Shown here: positions 14,743 to 22,299 of the stretch, in pieces
How positions within the stretch are numbered: the first letter of the stretch is position 1
Layout: every line of letters begins with the position of its first letter
Origin: JAJPXC01 sp964517875
Lineage (GTDB): Bacteria; Bacteroidota; Bacteroidia; Bacteroidales; Muribaculaceae
DNA length: 56,978 nucleotides
NCBI GenBank assembly: GCA_964517875.1
Contig: CAZFEU010000005.1
Location: 1-56,978, forward strand
Reading direction: 5' to 3'
Notes under the pieces: model-generated
What the model was told of the DNA's origin: nothing
Seen by the model: the letters and a program-made list of their open reading frames with translations, nothing else
The model's database searches: none
Program-made: the position numbers and the translations under genes

Positions 14743-14879
14743 GTTTTGAGGGTTTAAGCCGCGGAGCGGGGCGCCCGGCTACGCCGAGCAATTATATTGT
14801 GATGTATGCTTAATCCTATGGTTGCGCTCGCTAACGCAGAGCTTACCATAGGCTACCACTAACGCCCCGCGATGCGGAG
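14743..14879 (+). repeat. 137-bp direct repeat, copy B
   Basis: Direct copy of 12182-12318 with four substitutions and no indel. It ends about 15 bp before the -7 element of the DUF6377 gene promoter. Copies A and B lie about 2.56 kb apart and enclose the whole two-gene cassette with its promoter and leader. Confidence 0.85.
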
Positions 14880-14893
14880 TGGTAAGGTTGGCG

Positions 14894-14901
14894 TATTTTT
14901 G
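14894..14901 (+). promoter_or_regulatory. -7 element for the DUF6377 gene
   Basis: TATTTTTG just right of the direct repeat, about 70 bp before the ATG at 14971. A matching -33 box is not evident; the end of the repeat lies where it would be. Confidence 0.45.
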
Positions 14902-14970
14902 CAGATGTGGCGGTAAAGTGTTAGCTTTGTGATGCCATTTGTACAGTATTTTTCCGCAAGAATACCCCTT

Positions 14971-16557
14971 ATGAAATTTTATTCTACGAAACACATAGTT
15001 GCTTCGCTTATTGCGTTATGCTTGAGTGTGATAACCGCAGGTGCAGCTTCATCGCAATTGCCGGCCACTCTCGATGACGCACTCAAGATGCTTAAAGAAA
15101 CCATTGAAAACCAGGACTTTTATTTTCAAATGAGGGAAGGTCGCATCGACTCGCTTAAAAATGTCAGTCATGAAGAGGTGGATTGGAACAAAGCATTAAC
15201 ATACAGCAAGATAGCTGACGAGTATTCGCATTATCAGATTGACTCGGCTATGGTATACTTCAACCGCGCCGCTGACATCTTCTACGCTGAGGGTGACACT
15301 GTAAACGCTATGGATTCAAAATTGCGATATGCCACGCTTCTTCACTTCATAGGTGCATCGCATGACGGACTCGAACTTTATGAGTCGTTTGATGCAAAGT
15401 CGATGCCCGAGCAACTGAAAGCTACTTACTATCTATGTGGAAATCAGATATATTTTTTCCTTGCGTCAACTTATCCATTGCCACTTCGTCGCCGCGAATT
15501 TCTGACACGAGGCGTAGAAGCCACTACCAAAGCGCTTGAAGTGGTGGAAAATCCGTTAGAGGCTGAGTATCTACAGGCTGAGCTTGATTTCCTCAATAAG
15601 GACAATGTGGGGGTGATGGCTCATGCTATGAGACTTGAAAGTGTGCCAATGACCCACCCATACTTTGCCCGGTCGGCAAGTATGATAGGCGATTATTATA
15701 ACATGTATGAGAAAGATGCCGACAAGGAGTTGTATTACAAGACATTGGCGGCGATATCGGATATTCTTACAGCAAATCGCGAGGAGATGGCGCTACAAAG
15801 TGTGGGAATGGCGCTCTACGATAGGGGAGACGTGGAGATGGCATATAAGTGCCTGATGGTTTCGCTTGACCATGCGGTTAAGTCGGGCACGAGGGTGCAT
15901 CTGACCAATACTGCGGAATCGCTCAATGCAATCGCTGACTCTTTCAGCGAGATAGACCAGCGAAAGTTTACGATGTTGACCGCATTGATCATATCTCTTG
16001 CGGTAGCTTTATTGGTTATAGTTACCATCCTTGTATTCTTGCGACGAAATATCAAGGCCGAAAAGCGTATCCGCTCGCTCGTGGGTGAGGCGAATATGCA
16101 GAAGGAGGCATTTATTTCCCAGTTTCTCAACTTGTGTTCTATTTACATGGAATCGTTGGATGAGTTTTGCCGTATTGCCTCGCGAAAGATTAAGGCAGGA
16201 CAGGTGGAGGATCTGTATCAGATGATAAAATCCGGGAAAATGCTTGATAAGCAAAATGCACTGTTCTGCGACATTTTCGACCGCGCTTTTACCCGAATCT
16301 ATCCAACGTTTGTTGACGGGGTTAATGCGCTTCTTCTGCCCGAAAAGAGAATTCACCTTGTGGATCGCCAGCTCTTGAATACCGAACTGCGCATTCTTGC
16401 TTTCATGCGGCTTGGCAACGATGACACTTCGCAGATAGCTCGATTCCTGCAACTGTCGCTCAATACCATATACACTTATCGAAATAAGGTGAAGAACAAA
16501 GCCATCAACCGCGATACCTTCGAGCAGGATGTGATGAGGATTGCACGGTTTGAATGA
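14971..16557 (+). CDS. DUF6377-type membrane-bound TPR regulator
   Basis: A 528-residue protein; the ATG at 14971 gives a signal sequence (MKFYSTKHIVASLIALCLSVITAGAA), an ATG 14 codons earlier is possible. The periplasmic part (about 30-335) is helical and TPR-like (ALTYSKIADEYSHYQIDSAMVYFNRAADIF). One transmembrane helix (about 337-357, LIISLAVALLVIVTILVFL) is followed by a cytosolic region ending in a LuxR-like helix-turn-helix (LNTELRILAFMRLGNDDTSQIARFLQLSLNTIYTYRNKVKNKA). This one-component layout is common in Bacteroidetes. Its place next to the cassette suggests, but does not prove, a regulatory link. Confidence 0.82.
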   Translation: MKFYSTKHIVASLIALCLSVITAGAASSQLPATLDDALKMLKETIENQDFYFQMREGRIDSLKNVSHEEVDWNKALTYSKIADEYSHYQIDSAMVYFNRAADIFYAEGDTVNAMDSKLRYATLLHFIGASHDGLELYESFDAKSMPEQLKATYYLCGNQIYFFLASTYPLPLRRREFLTRGVEATTKALEVVENPLEAEYLQAELDFLNKDNVGVMAHAMRLESVPMTHPYFARSASMIGDYYNMYEKDADKELYYKTLAAISDILTANREEMALQSVGMALYDRGDVEMAYKCLMVSLDHAVKSGTRVHLTNTAESLNAIADSFSEIDQRKFTMLTALIISLAVALLVIVTILVFLRRNIKAEKRIRSLVGEANMQKEAFISQFLNLCSIYMESLDEFCRIASRKIKAGQVEDLYQMIKSGKMLDKQNALFCDIFDRAFTRIYPTFVDGVNALLLPEKRIHLVDRQLLNTELRILAFMRLGNDDTSQIARFLQLSLNTIYTYRNKVKNKAINRDTFEQDVMRIARFE

Positions 16558-16824
16558 CCTGTTAGGTAGGAGGTCGATTGAGCTGCCAATTATTGTCGCT
16601 GATGTTCTCAAATCAATCGTGGCGCAATCGATGATAACCATATAATAGTTTTATTTTTGTGCGATGTCGGGCTTGTTAAACCTCAAAAATAGTTTATATT
16701 TTATCATATAACATATCTATGTAATAAGCATTATATCAAATATATACAAAAATATCCCTTCAAATTTATTTATATTGTAGCTATATTTGCTTGGTGGGTT
16801 GTTAAAGGTGCCATATTTTTGCAA

Positions 16825-17019
16825 TGTAAAATTTGATCAGACTCAAAGGAGGCAATAAGTTAGGTTATCATTTTTATGTAATAGATTAGGATTTTGTGAT
16901 TAAAATTTTATAAGGGTTATTTAGTGTTGAAATTTAGATAATGTTTCATGTTGGGTTAATTTACTAATGTATGTAAAACCTAAAAGTAAGAAGGAGTCAT
17001 CGCGAGATGATTCCTTTTT
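16825..17019 (+). ncRNA. putative ~190-nt RNA with terminator
   Basis: A promoter (TTG at 16791-16793, 20-bp spacer, TATTTTTG 16814-16821) would start transcription near 16828. An 11-bp hairpin (16991-17001 with 17006-17016, loop GCGA) followed by T residues terminates it. The hairpin has the same shape as those of the two short RNAs, and an internal stretch near 16870-16905 loosely resembles their common 5' segment. There is no open frame of useful length. Could instead be an attenuator leader of a lost gene. Confidence 0.4.
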
Positions 17020-17067
17020 CACATGCTGTTTCATGATGTTCAGGGATATCTCATGTTGATAGTTTAT

Positions 17068-17098
17068 TTTGTACTATCAGCTTAAGCTATTATCTTTG
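17068..17098 (+). promoter_or_regulatory. promoter of nnr
   Basis: TTTG (17068-17071), exactly 19 bp, TATCTTTG (17091-17098), with the ATG at 17131; one of the best consensus matches in the window. Confidence 0.75.
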
Positions 17099-17130
17099 CG
17101 ATGAAAATGAAAATTACAGATTTTCGGTAG

Positions 17131-18657
17131 ATGAAGATATTCACAGCTGAGGAAATAAACGAGATATTCCAATATACACTGAGCACTGAGAGCGTTACCA
17201 CCTTAGAGCTGATTGAACGTGTCGCCGAGGGTGTTTCGTGTGAGATAGCGGCCAAATGGAATGCATCAAAACCGTTAGCGGTGTTCGCCGGGCCAGATAT
17301 CAATGGCGCTTATGCGCTTGCGACTTCGCGGCTCCTTGCCGAGCAAGGTTTCAAACCTGAGGTGTTCTTATTTAATATCGGTGGCGATAAGCTCACTGAT
17401 GATTGCTTGGCAGAGCGTTCGCTGCTAAAAGATGCTCCGGCAGTAGAGCTTGTGGAGATTGATAAGAAGTTTTCTTTACCATTTCTCGATGATTCTTATC
17501 TCGTAATCGACGGGCTTTTTGGCATTGACCTTTCACAGCCACTGCGAGGTGGCTTCACCACACTTGTCCAGTATATCAATGAGTCGAATGCTACGGTGGT
17601 GTCAATAGATACGCCAAGTGGACTTTCGAGTGAGTGGAATCCCGGTATTGTCAACCGTAACGTGATTCGGGCGCATCTGACACTTGCAATACAGTTTCCT
17701 CACCTCTCCTTTTTTATTAGTGACTACAGCGACCTGGTGGGAGAGTGGAAGGTGCTCGACATTGGCTTAAGTTCACATAAGATTCGAAACACTACAGCTT
17801 CTTACCACATTGTGGAGCGCGCCGACATCAGGCGGATGCTCACACCGCGCAATCCCGACTGTTCAAAAGCCGACTTCGGCTCGGCGGCGATTTATGCCGG
17901 AAGTTACGGCATGATGGGAGCCGCGGTTTTGGCCGGAAAGGGGGCGCTACGTTCGGGAGCAGGCAAGGTGACTATGTACGCTCCCCGCTGTGGGTTCAAC
18001 ATATTGCAGACCTCTATACCTGAGGCTATGTTTCGTGCCGATGCTAATGATTTGGTCATAAGTGAGATAGCACCCGATGGAAAATACACGTCGGTTGCAG
18101 TCGGTCCGGGCATAGGCACAAGCGACAGGACTATCCGCGCATTGGAGGGATTTCTTGCGGCTGCAAATAAGCCGGTAATACTTGATGCCGATGCCCTCAA
18201 TTGTATAGCCGCAAGCCCATCGATGCTCAACTCAATACCGGTTCTATCGATTATCACTCCCCACGCAGGGGAATTTGATCGGCTTTTTGGGGCTCAGTCG
18301 TGTATGGATGCCCGACTTCGCAAGGCGATTGAAGTGGCAATGCACTATAAATTCTTCATAATACTCAAAGGTAGATATACTGCCGTAGTGCGTCCAGACG
18401 GTAAGATATACTTCAACTCGTCAGGCACACCAGCTATGGCTACCCCCGGGTCGGGAGATGTGCTGACCGGGGTGCTGAGTGGATTTATGGCACAACCGTT
18501 CTCACCTGAATACAGCTCGATACTTGCCACCTATATTCACGGAGTCGCAGGAGAACTGGCCGCAGAGGAGCATGGAACGTACGGTGTGACTGCCGGCGAC
18601 ATTGCCGACAAGATCGGATGTGCCATCAAGCAGATTATGACTAAACCTTCACGATGA
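17131..18657 (+). CDS. nnr: bifunctional NAD(P)HX epimerase/dehydratase
   Basis: A 508-residue repair enzyme for hydrated NAD(P)H. The N-terminal YjeF-type epimerase (about 1-210) contains PLAVFAGPDINGAYALATSRLL, VIDGLFGIDLSQPLRG and SIDTPSGLSSEW; the C-terminal ADP-dependent dehydratase (about 225-505) has DFGSAAIYAGSYGMMGAAVLAG, AVGPGIG, LDADALN, TPHAGEFDRL and ATPGSGDVLTGVLSG. The length is normal for the fused form. Its last codons overlap the DUF4831 gene by 4 bp. Confidence 0.95.
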   Translation: MKIFTAEEINEIFQYTLSTESVTTLELIERVAEGVSCEIAAKWNASKPLAVFAGPDINGAYALATSRLLAEQGFKPEVFLFNIGGDKLTDDCLAERSLLKDAPAVELVEIDKKFSLPFLDDSYLVIDGLFGIDLSQPLRGGFTTLVQYINESNATVVSIDTPSGLSSEWNPGIVNRNVIRAHLTLAIQFPHLSFFISDYSDLVGEWKVLDIGLSSHKIRNTTASYHIVERADIRRMLTPRNPDCSKADFGSAAIYAGSYGMMGAAVLAGKGALRSGAGKVTMYAPRCGFNILQTSIPEAMFRADANDLVISEIAPDGKYTSVAVGPGIGTSDRTIRALEGFLAAANKPVILDADALNCIAASPSMLNSIPVLSIITPHAGEFDRLFGAQSCMDARLRKAIEVAMHYKFFIILKGRYTAVVRPDGKIYFNSSGTPAMATPGSGDVLTGVLSGFMAQPFSPEYSSILATYIHGVAGELAAEEHGTYGVTAGDIADKIGCAIKQIMTKPSR

Positions 18658-19763
18658 TGAAAACTATACTCACAATATCTTTAATGGCGCTGTTGTCGGC
18701 TGCAGCCGGTTCGTTAGGTGCACAGAATACACAGAAGTTATCGGCCACCAAGGCCAATGACTATGCGCTGGTATATACGCTGCCTAATACAGTGCTCGAC
18801 ATAACCATAGAAACAGAGCACATTGAAAAGGAGCCGGGTGAGCTCGCCCTATATGCACGTAAGTATCTCAACACCGATGATGTGATACTACAACCCTCAT
18901 CAACAGTGGAAATAAAGTCGGTGACTGTAGTGCCTCGCGGGGTATCAAATCCTGATAAACGCTACGCTGTGAAGTTTGGCTCAGGCACTCCGCCATACAT
19001 GATTATCGGTGAGCAAAACCAGCCTCTTGCCGTGAACACGCAGAAGTCGGTCGATGAGCAGCTACCCGCATTGCCTAAGCCTCGCGCTCCAAAGCCAACA
19101 CCCCTGGAAGTGCCTGCCGCCCAACAGGCGATCACTCCCGACATGGCTCGCAGCACATCCACGGCCAAGCGAGCTGAGCTCGCGGCCGAATCGATATTTT
19201 CCATACGTGAGTCGCGAACCGACTTGCTCACTGGTAATTCCGATCAAAAGATAACCGATGGCAATGCCTTGCATCTCATACTCGACAATCTCTCGGCTCA
19301 GGAAGAAGCGCTGACGGCTATGTTTGTGGGCACAACCAAGACATATACCCGTGTGAATGCCATTACATTCGTTCCCAACGAGACGGATGAGGAAGTAATA
19401 ATAGCGCGACTGTCTCCAACCGAAGGATTGGTTGATGCCGATGATCTTTCGGGAGCTCCGATATATCTTAAGCTGAATGTTACCCACCCCGGCAAGATGC
19501 CTGTTGATGATAAAGGTAAGGAGCTGCCTTTCCCTAAGAATGGGTTTGCCTATGCTATTCCTTCAACAGCTAATGTCGCAATAGAATATGACGGACGCAA
19601 CATATGGAATGGCGAGGAGGAGATTGCTCAGTTTGGTATTGTGTATGGACTCAACGCAGGGTCATTTTCCGACAAGAAGGCTCCAATTTATGTGATACTT
19701 GATCCGGCCACCGGAGCCATCCGCGAAATGGGCGCTGTGGCTCTAAGCTCGTTGCAGCCGTAG
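18654..19763 (+). CDS. DUF4831-family secreted protein
   Basis: A 369-residue protein with a signal peptide (MMKTILTISLMALLSAAAGSLGAQ) and the early block YALVYTLPNTVLDITIETEHIEKEPGELALYARKYL that marks the DUF4831 family of Bacteroidetes. A Pro-rich low-complexity stretch lies near 140-155. Predicted periplasmic or outer-membrane associated; no function is established. It is translationally coupled to nnr, an association I recall as common in the phylum. The 3' end overlaps a small convergent gene by about 21 bp. Confidence 0.85.
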   Translation: MMKTILTISLMALLSAAAGSLGAQNTQKLSATKANDYALVYTLPNTVLDITIETEHIEKEPGELALYARKYLNTDDVILQPSSTVEIKSVTVVPRGVSNPDKRYAVKFGSGTPPYMIIGEQNQPLAVNTQKSVDEQLPALPKPRAPKPTPLEVPAAQQAITPDMARSTSTAKRAELAAESIFSIRESRTDLLTGNSDQKITDGNALHLILDNLSAQEEALTAMFVGTTKTYTRVNAITFVPNETDEEVIIARLSPTEGLVDADDLSGAPIYLKLNVTHPGKMPVDDKGKELPFPKNGFAYAIPSTANVAIEYDGRNIWNGEEEIAQFGIVYGLNAGSFSDKKAPIYVILDPATGAIREMGAVALSSLQP

Positions 19764-19961
19764 GCTTGAGCTGGTCGACCATCCCTGCGAGCCATTGCGC
19801 AGGTTAAGGGTAAACATTCCCATGATCGAGCCCATATGATTGCTGATATACCTCACGATCTCGGCCATTGACGTAACGCCGCAGATGCGGGCGGTGCAGA
19901 TGGTGCGTCCATGCTGTAGGATGGTGGCATATAGCACGTCGGTGATTTCGATTTTTCGCAT
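19743..19961 (-). CDS. small conserved Bacteroidales protein (72 aa)
   Basis: A 72-residue protein MRKIEITDVLYATILQHGRT...ITLNLRN-type with the ending FTLNLRNGSQGWSTSSSL. It has its own upstream -7 element (TAAATTTG on the minus strand, 19991-19998) and a plausible start, and it resembles short uncharacterised proteins of Bacteroidales as I remember them. It overlaps the end of the convergent DUF4831 gene. No signal peptide or membrane segment. Function unknown. Confidence 0.65.
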   Translation of the reverse strand: MRKIEITDVLYATILQHGRTICTARICGVTSMAEIVRYISNHMGSIMGMFTLNLRNGSQGWSTSSSLRLQRA

Positions 19962-20069
19962 TGTAATGAAGTTTTTATCGTTTTACAATGCAAATTTACC
20001 CCTCGGTATGTGCATGATGCTTGCCCGGGGGTCTTAATAGGTGTGAAAAGTTGCGGTAGCCTTATGGAT

Positions 20070-20882
20070 TTATGATGGGAGTGCTTTACGTGGGAAAGCG
20101 TCAATAAATGAACCCGGAGTGGAATTGTAAATTTTCACACCCTCCCTCGATGCGAATCGGGCAATCTGATGATAGGCATTAAAGGCGATATAGAAGCTCT
20201 CAATAATTTGGGGTAGGGTGATGTTGGTGTAAACCGATGTGACGCGTTGACGCTCGTCGTCGTTGTCTTGATAAAAATGGGGCTGTATTGTTACTACCCG
20301 GTTGTCATCATCCACCGAAAGTGTGCGTGTCCATGAGTGATCGGCACCTGTGAGGTATATCTCCCTGTAACCTAATAGTATACCTATCATTATGGAAGGT
20401 ATCAACACATTGCGTGGTCGGGGCATGGCGCGACCGCTGCGGTATAGGTGTGAAGTGAGCCAATGTGCTCCCTCCGCGCCTACCATGTTGAAATATTCCA
20501 CGCTTACTCGCGGGTTTGTGATGTCAATTTCTGATCCAAAAGGGATGAAAAGCGTCAACTCGTGGTCCACACTATTGATGTTTTCAAAGAGGCGTCTTAC
20601 ATTTTCATCACCTTTAGGGTTGAAGAAATGCGGATCGGCGAGTACATAGTATCGTGGCCGTAACTGGTGGAATTCCGGTGCATTGGCGGCGAAATTCACG
20701 GCCATTGTAGGGTGCGAAGCAAGTGTTGGGCCATACTGGCTTATGGTTTCTGAGAGCGATGGTCCGTTGGCCATGATGATTAGAGGTAGCGCTCTATCCT
20801 CTTGCGTGATATGGCAGCGGTGCGACTGCAATGCGGCTTTGATCAGCGATTTGGCTGTTGATAAGATATTAAGCGACTTCAT
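20070..20882 (-). CDS. MptE/DUF115- or CST-I-like protein of a glycan operon
   Basis: A 270-residue protein with the glycine-rich opening LIIMANGPSLSETI (about 30-45), AVNFAANAPEFHQLRPRYYVLADPHFF, and LIPSIMIGILLGYREIYLTGADHSW (about 163-188). This set of motifs is shared by DUF115/MptE-like proteins and by the CST-I sialyltransferase-like fold, both of which bind a nucleotide at the NGPS loop. It is the last gene of an operon with a glycosyltransferase and a polytopic membrane protein, so a glycosyltransferase role is plausible; the assignment is tentative. Confidence 0.7.
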   Translation of the reverse strand: MKSLNILSTAKSLIKAALQSHRCHITQEDRALPLIIMANGPSLSETISQYGPTLASHPTMAVNFAANAPEFHQLRPRYYVLADPHFFNPKGDENVRRLFENINSVDHELTLFIPFGSEIDITNPRVSVEYFNMVGAEGAHWLTSHLYRSGRAMPRPRNVLIPSIMIGILLGYREIYLTGADHSWTRTLSVDDDNRVVTIQPHFYQDNDDERQRVTSVYTNITLPQIIESFYIAFNAYHQIARFASREGVKIYNSTPGSFIDAFPRKALPS

Positions 20883-20887
20883 ATCGA

Positions 20888-21559
20888 TTAGAGCGAATGC
20901 TCGTCATAAACGTGAGTACGTAAATAGTCCACGGTAGATTGAGGATGCCATTCGTTACCGGCGGCTTCGGCCCATGCGGTAGAGTCGACAAGAGCGTCGG
21001 TTGTGAGTAGGTGTAGTTGCTTGCTGTTGAATGCTGAGATGCCCAATCGGTCGGCCCAGCGTGCTATGATTGCAAATTTCTTCTTCGATAACGAGTAGAT
21101 TCTTTTCTGCCCCATACGCCAAGCAAGACCCTCGGCAAGTTCGCGGCGTGTAGGGTCGGTTCCGTCGCTGATTGTGAAATCGCCGGTTATGGCGCCGTTT
21201 GTAAGAGCTATGCGCACAGCTGCGGCTACATCTGTGGCGTGGATCACACTTACTCGAGCGTCGTTGTCCTTGACATGGAAATATGTGCCGTGATATATCA
21301 TCCTGGCCATTCGGCCAGACACTCCACTCATACCGGTGCCTATAACCAATGGGAACCGAAGTGTCACAGATTCGCCTTCGGCCCTGCTCACCTGTACGTG
21401 GGCGTCGTGTGCTTCAATTGTGAAATCGGCGTGCAACGTTTCGCCCTCCTCGATGATACGCTGCTTAGGATTCAACGGATTGTTATGAAGCTCCTGAAGT
21501 ATGTACTTTCGGATGAACGAATCGCCAGGTTTAATAAAAATCTTCGGAGGTTGGCTCAT
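20888..21559 (-). CDS. degenerate/short NAD-dependent epimerase-like (SDR) protein
   Basis: A 223-residue protein whose C-terminal two thirds match the substrate part of extended SDR epimerases (FPLVIGTGMSGVSGRMARMIYHG, VSVIHATDVAAAVRIAL, GDFTISDGTDPTRRELAEGLAWRMG). The N-terminus (IFIKPGDSFIRKYILQELH) keeps the strand-helix shape but lacks the Gly-x-x-Gly-x-x-Gly loop, and the YxxxK catalytic pair is missing. It may be a non-catalytic relative or a shortened copy. It overlaps the next gene upstream by 4 bp and precedes the MptE-like gene by 5 bp. Confidence 0.7.
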   Translation of the reverse strand: MSQPPKIFIKPGDSFIRKYILQELHNNPLNPKQRIIEEGETLHADFTIEAHDAHVQVSRAEGESVTLRFPLVIGTGMSGVSGRMARMIYHGTYFHVKDNDARVSVIHATDVAAAVRIALTNGAITGDFTISDGTDPTRRELAEGLAWRMGQKRIYSLSKKKFAIIARWADRLGISAFNSKQLHLLTTDALVDSTAWAEAAGNEWHPQSTVDYLRTHVYDEHSL

Positions 21560-22299
21560 CGGTTGGGGCGTTTAAAGAGGTAAATATATCGCTTTAGGAG
21601 GGATATAGTAGGGGTGGGAAGATTGTTGTCACGGAAGGCGCGGCGTTTCTCACGAATGTTGGTCCACAGGCGGTGACGCCACTTTGTCGAGAGTCCACCG
21701 GTAGCCATTTCAACCATTTCCATCGGTATGTATTCACCCTCGATATGGTTGACAAGCATCATTCTTACGAAGTACTCGAAATCGGCGCCCACCACGTAGT
21801 TCTCGCGGTAAGGGCCAAGGCGGTTGATGAGTTCGCGTGTCAAGTAAAGCGAAGGGTGGGGAGGGGCGAATCCATCCCGGAGCATCTTAGGCGAATAGCC
21901 ATTGGCATAGTAATAGCGTGTGATTCGACCCAGTGAGTTGGCGTAACGTACGTCGCCGTAAATCATTTCGGCCCCATTGGCAAACTTTTCAGCCACGCAT
22001 TTAAGTACGTCGGGTGATGTGAAGTGGTCGCCAGCATTGAGGAAGCCTATTATATCGCCTGTCGACATCATTATGCCGCGGTTGATAGCATGATATACTC
22101 CGTTGTCGGGCTTAGATATCCATTTAAGTCTCGGTTCTTTGGTTGAGAGTGACTTCAGCATCTCCACAGTGCCGTCGGTTGAAGCCCCGTCGACTACGAT
22201 CATCTCCAGGTCGACGTCGCGCTGGGCTATGGCGCTGAGGAGCGATTCCATCAATACATTGCAACGATTGAGCGAGGCTGTTATAAGGCTTATCTTCAT
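21556..22299 (-). CDS. family 2 glycosyltransferase (WcaE/colanic-type)
   Basis: A 247-residue GT-A enzyme: KISLITASLNRCNVLMESLLSAIAQ at the start, MIVVDGASTDGTVEML (about 33-48), and the metal site FLNAGDHF (about 85-92). The motif YHAINRGIMMSTGDIIG is typical of short colanic-acid-type transferases. Likely cytosolic, adding a sugar to a lipid-linked surface glycan. Overlaps by 4 bp with both neighbours. Confidence 0.9.
   Translation of the reverse strand: MKISLITASLNRCNVLMESLLSAIAQRDVDLEMIVVDGASTDGTVEMLKSLSTKEPRLKWISKPDNGVYHAINRGIMMSTGDIIGFLNAGDHFTSPDVLKCVAEKFANGAEMIYGDVRYANSLGRITRYYYANGYSPKMLRDGFAPPHPSLYLTRELINRLGPYRENYVVGADFEYFVRMMLVNHIEGEYIPMEMVEMATGGLSTKWRHRLWTNIREKRRAFRDNNLPTPTISLLKRYIYLFKRPNR

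Larger units (their letters stand above)
14602..14970. other. 369-bp gap with repeat copy B and promoter
   Basis: Contains the palindrome repeat, about 95 bp without recognised signals, the second 137-bp direct repeat and a -7 promoter element for the DUF6377 gene. No coding gene is supported. Confidence 0.7.
16558..17130. other. 573-bp AT-rich gap with putative RNA and promoters
   Basis: No coding gene seen. The stretch contains two closely spaced -7 elements (TATATTTG 16783-16790 and TATTTTTG 16814-16821), a putative RNA ending in a terminator at about 17018, and the promoter of the nnr gene at 17068-17098. The first 220 bp hold nothing I can identify beyond another isolated TATTTTTG (16652-16659). 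Confidence 0.6.

Noticed and set aside
12182..14879. CRISPR array or insertion sequence as explanation of the repeats
   Set aside because: Only two copies 2.5 kb apart, no spacer periodicity, no transposase, no terminal inverted repeats at the ends.
16009..16641. Open frame of 210 codons antisense to the DUF6377 gene
   Set aside because: Mirror of the conserved C-terminal half of the DUF6377 protein; no recognisable motif.
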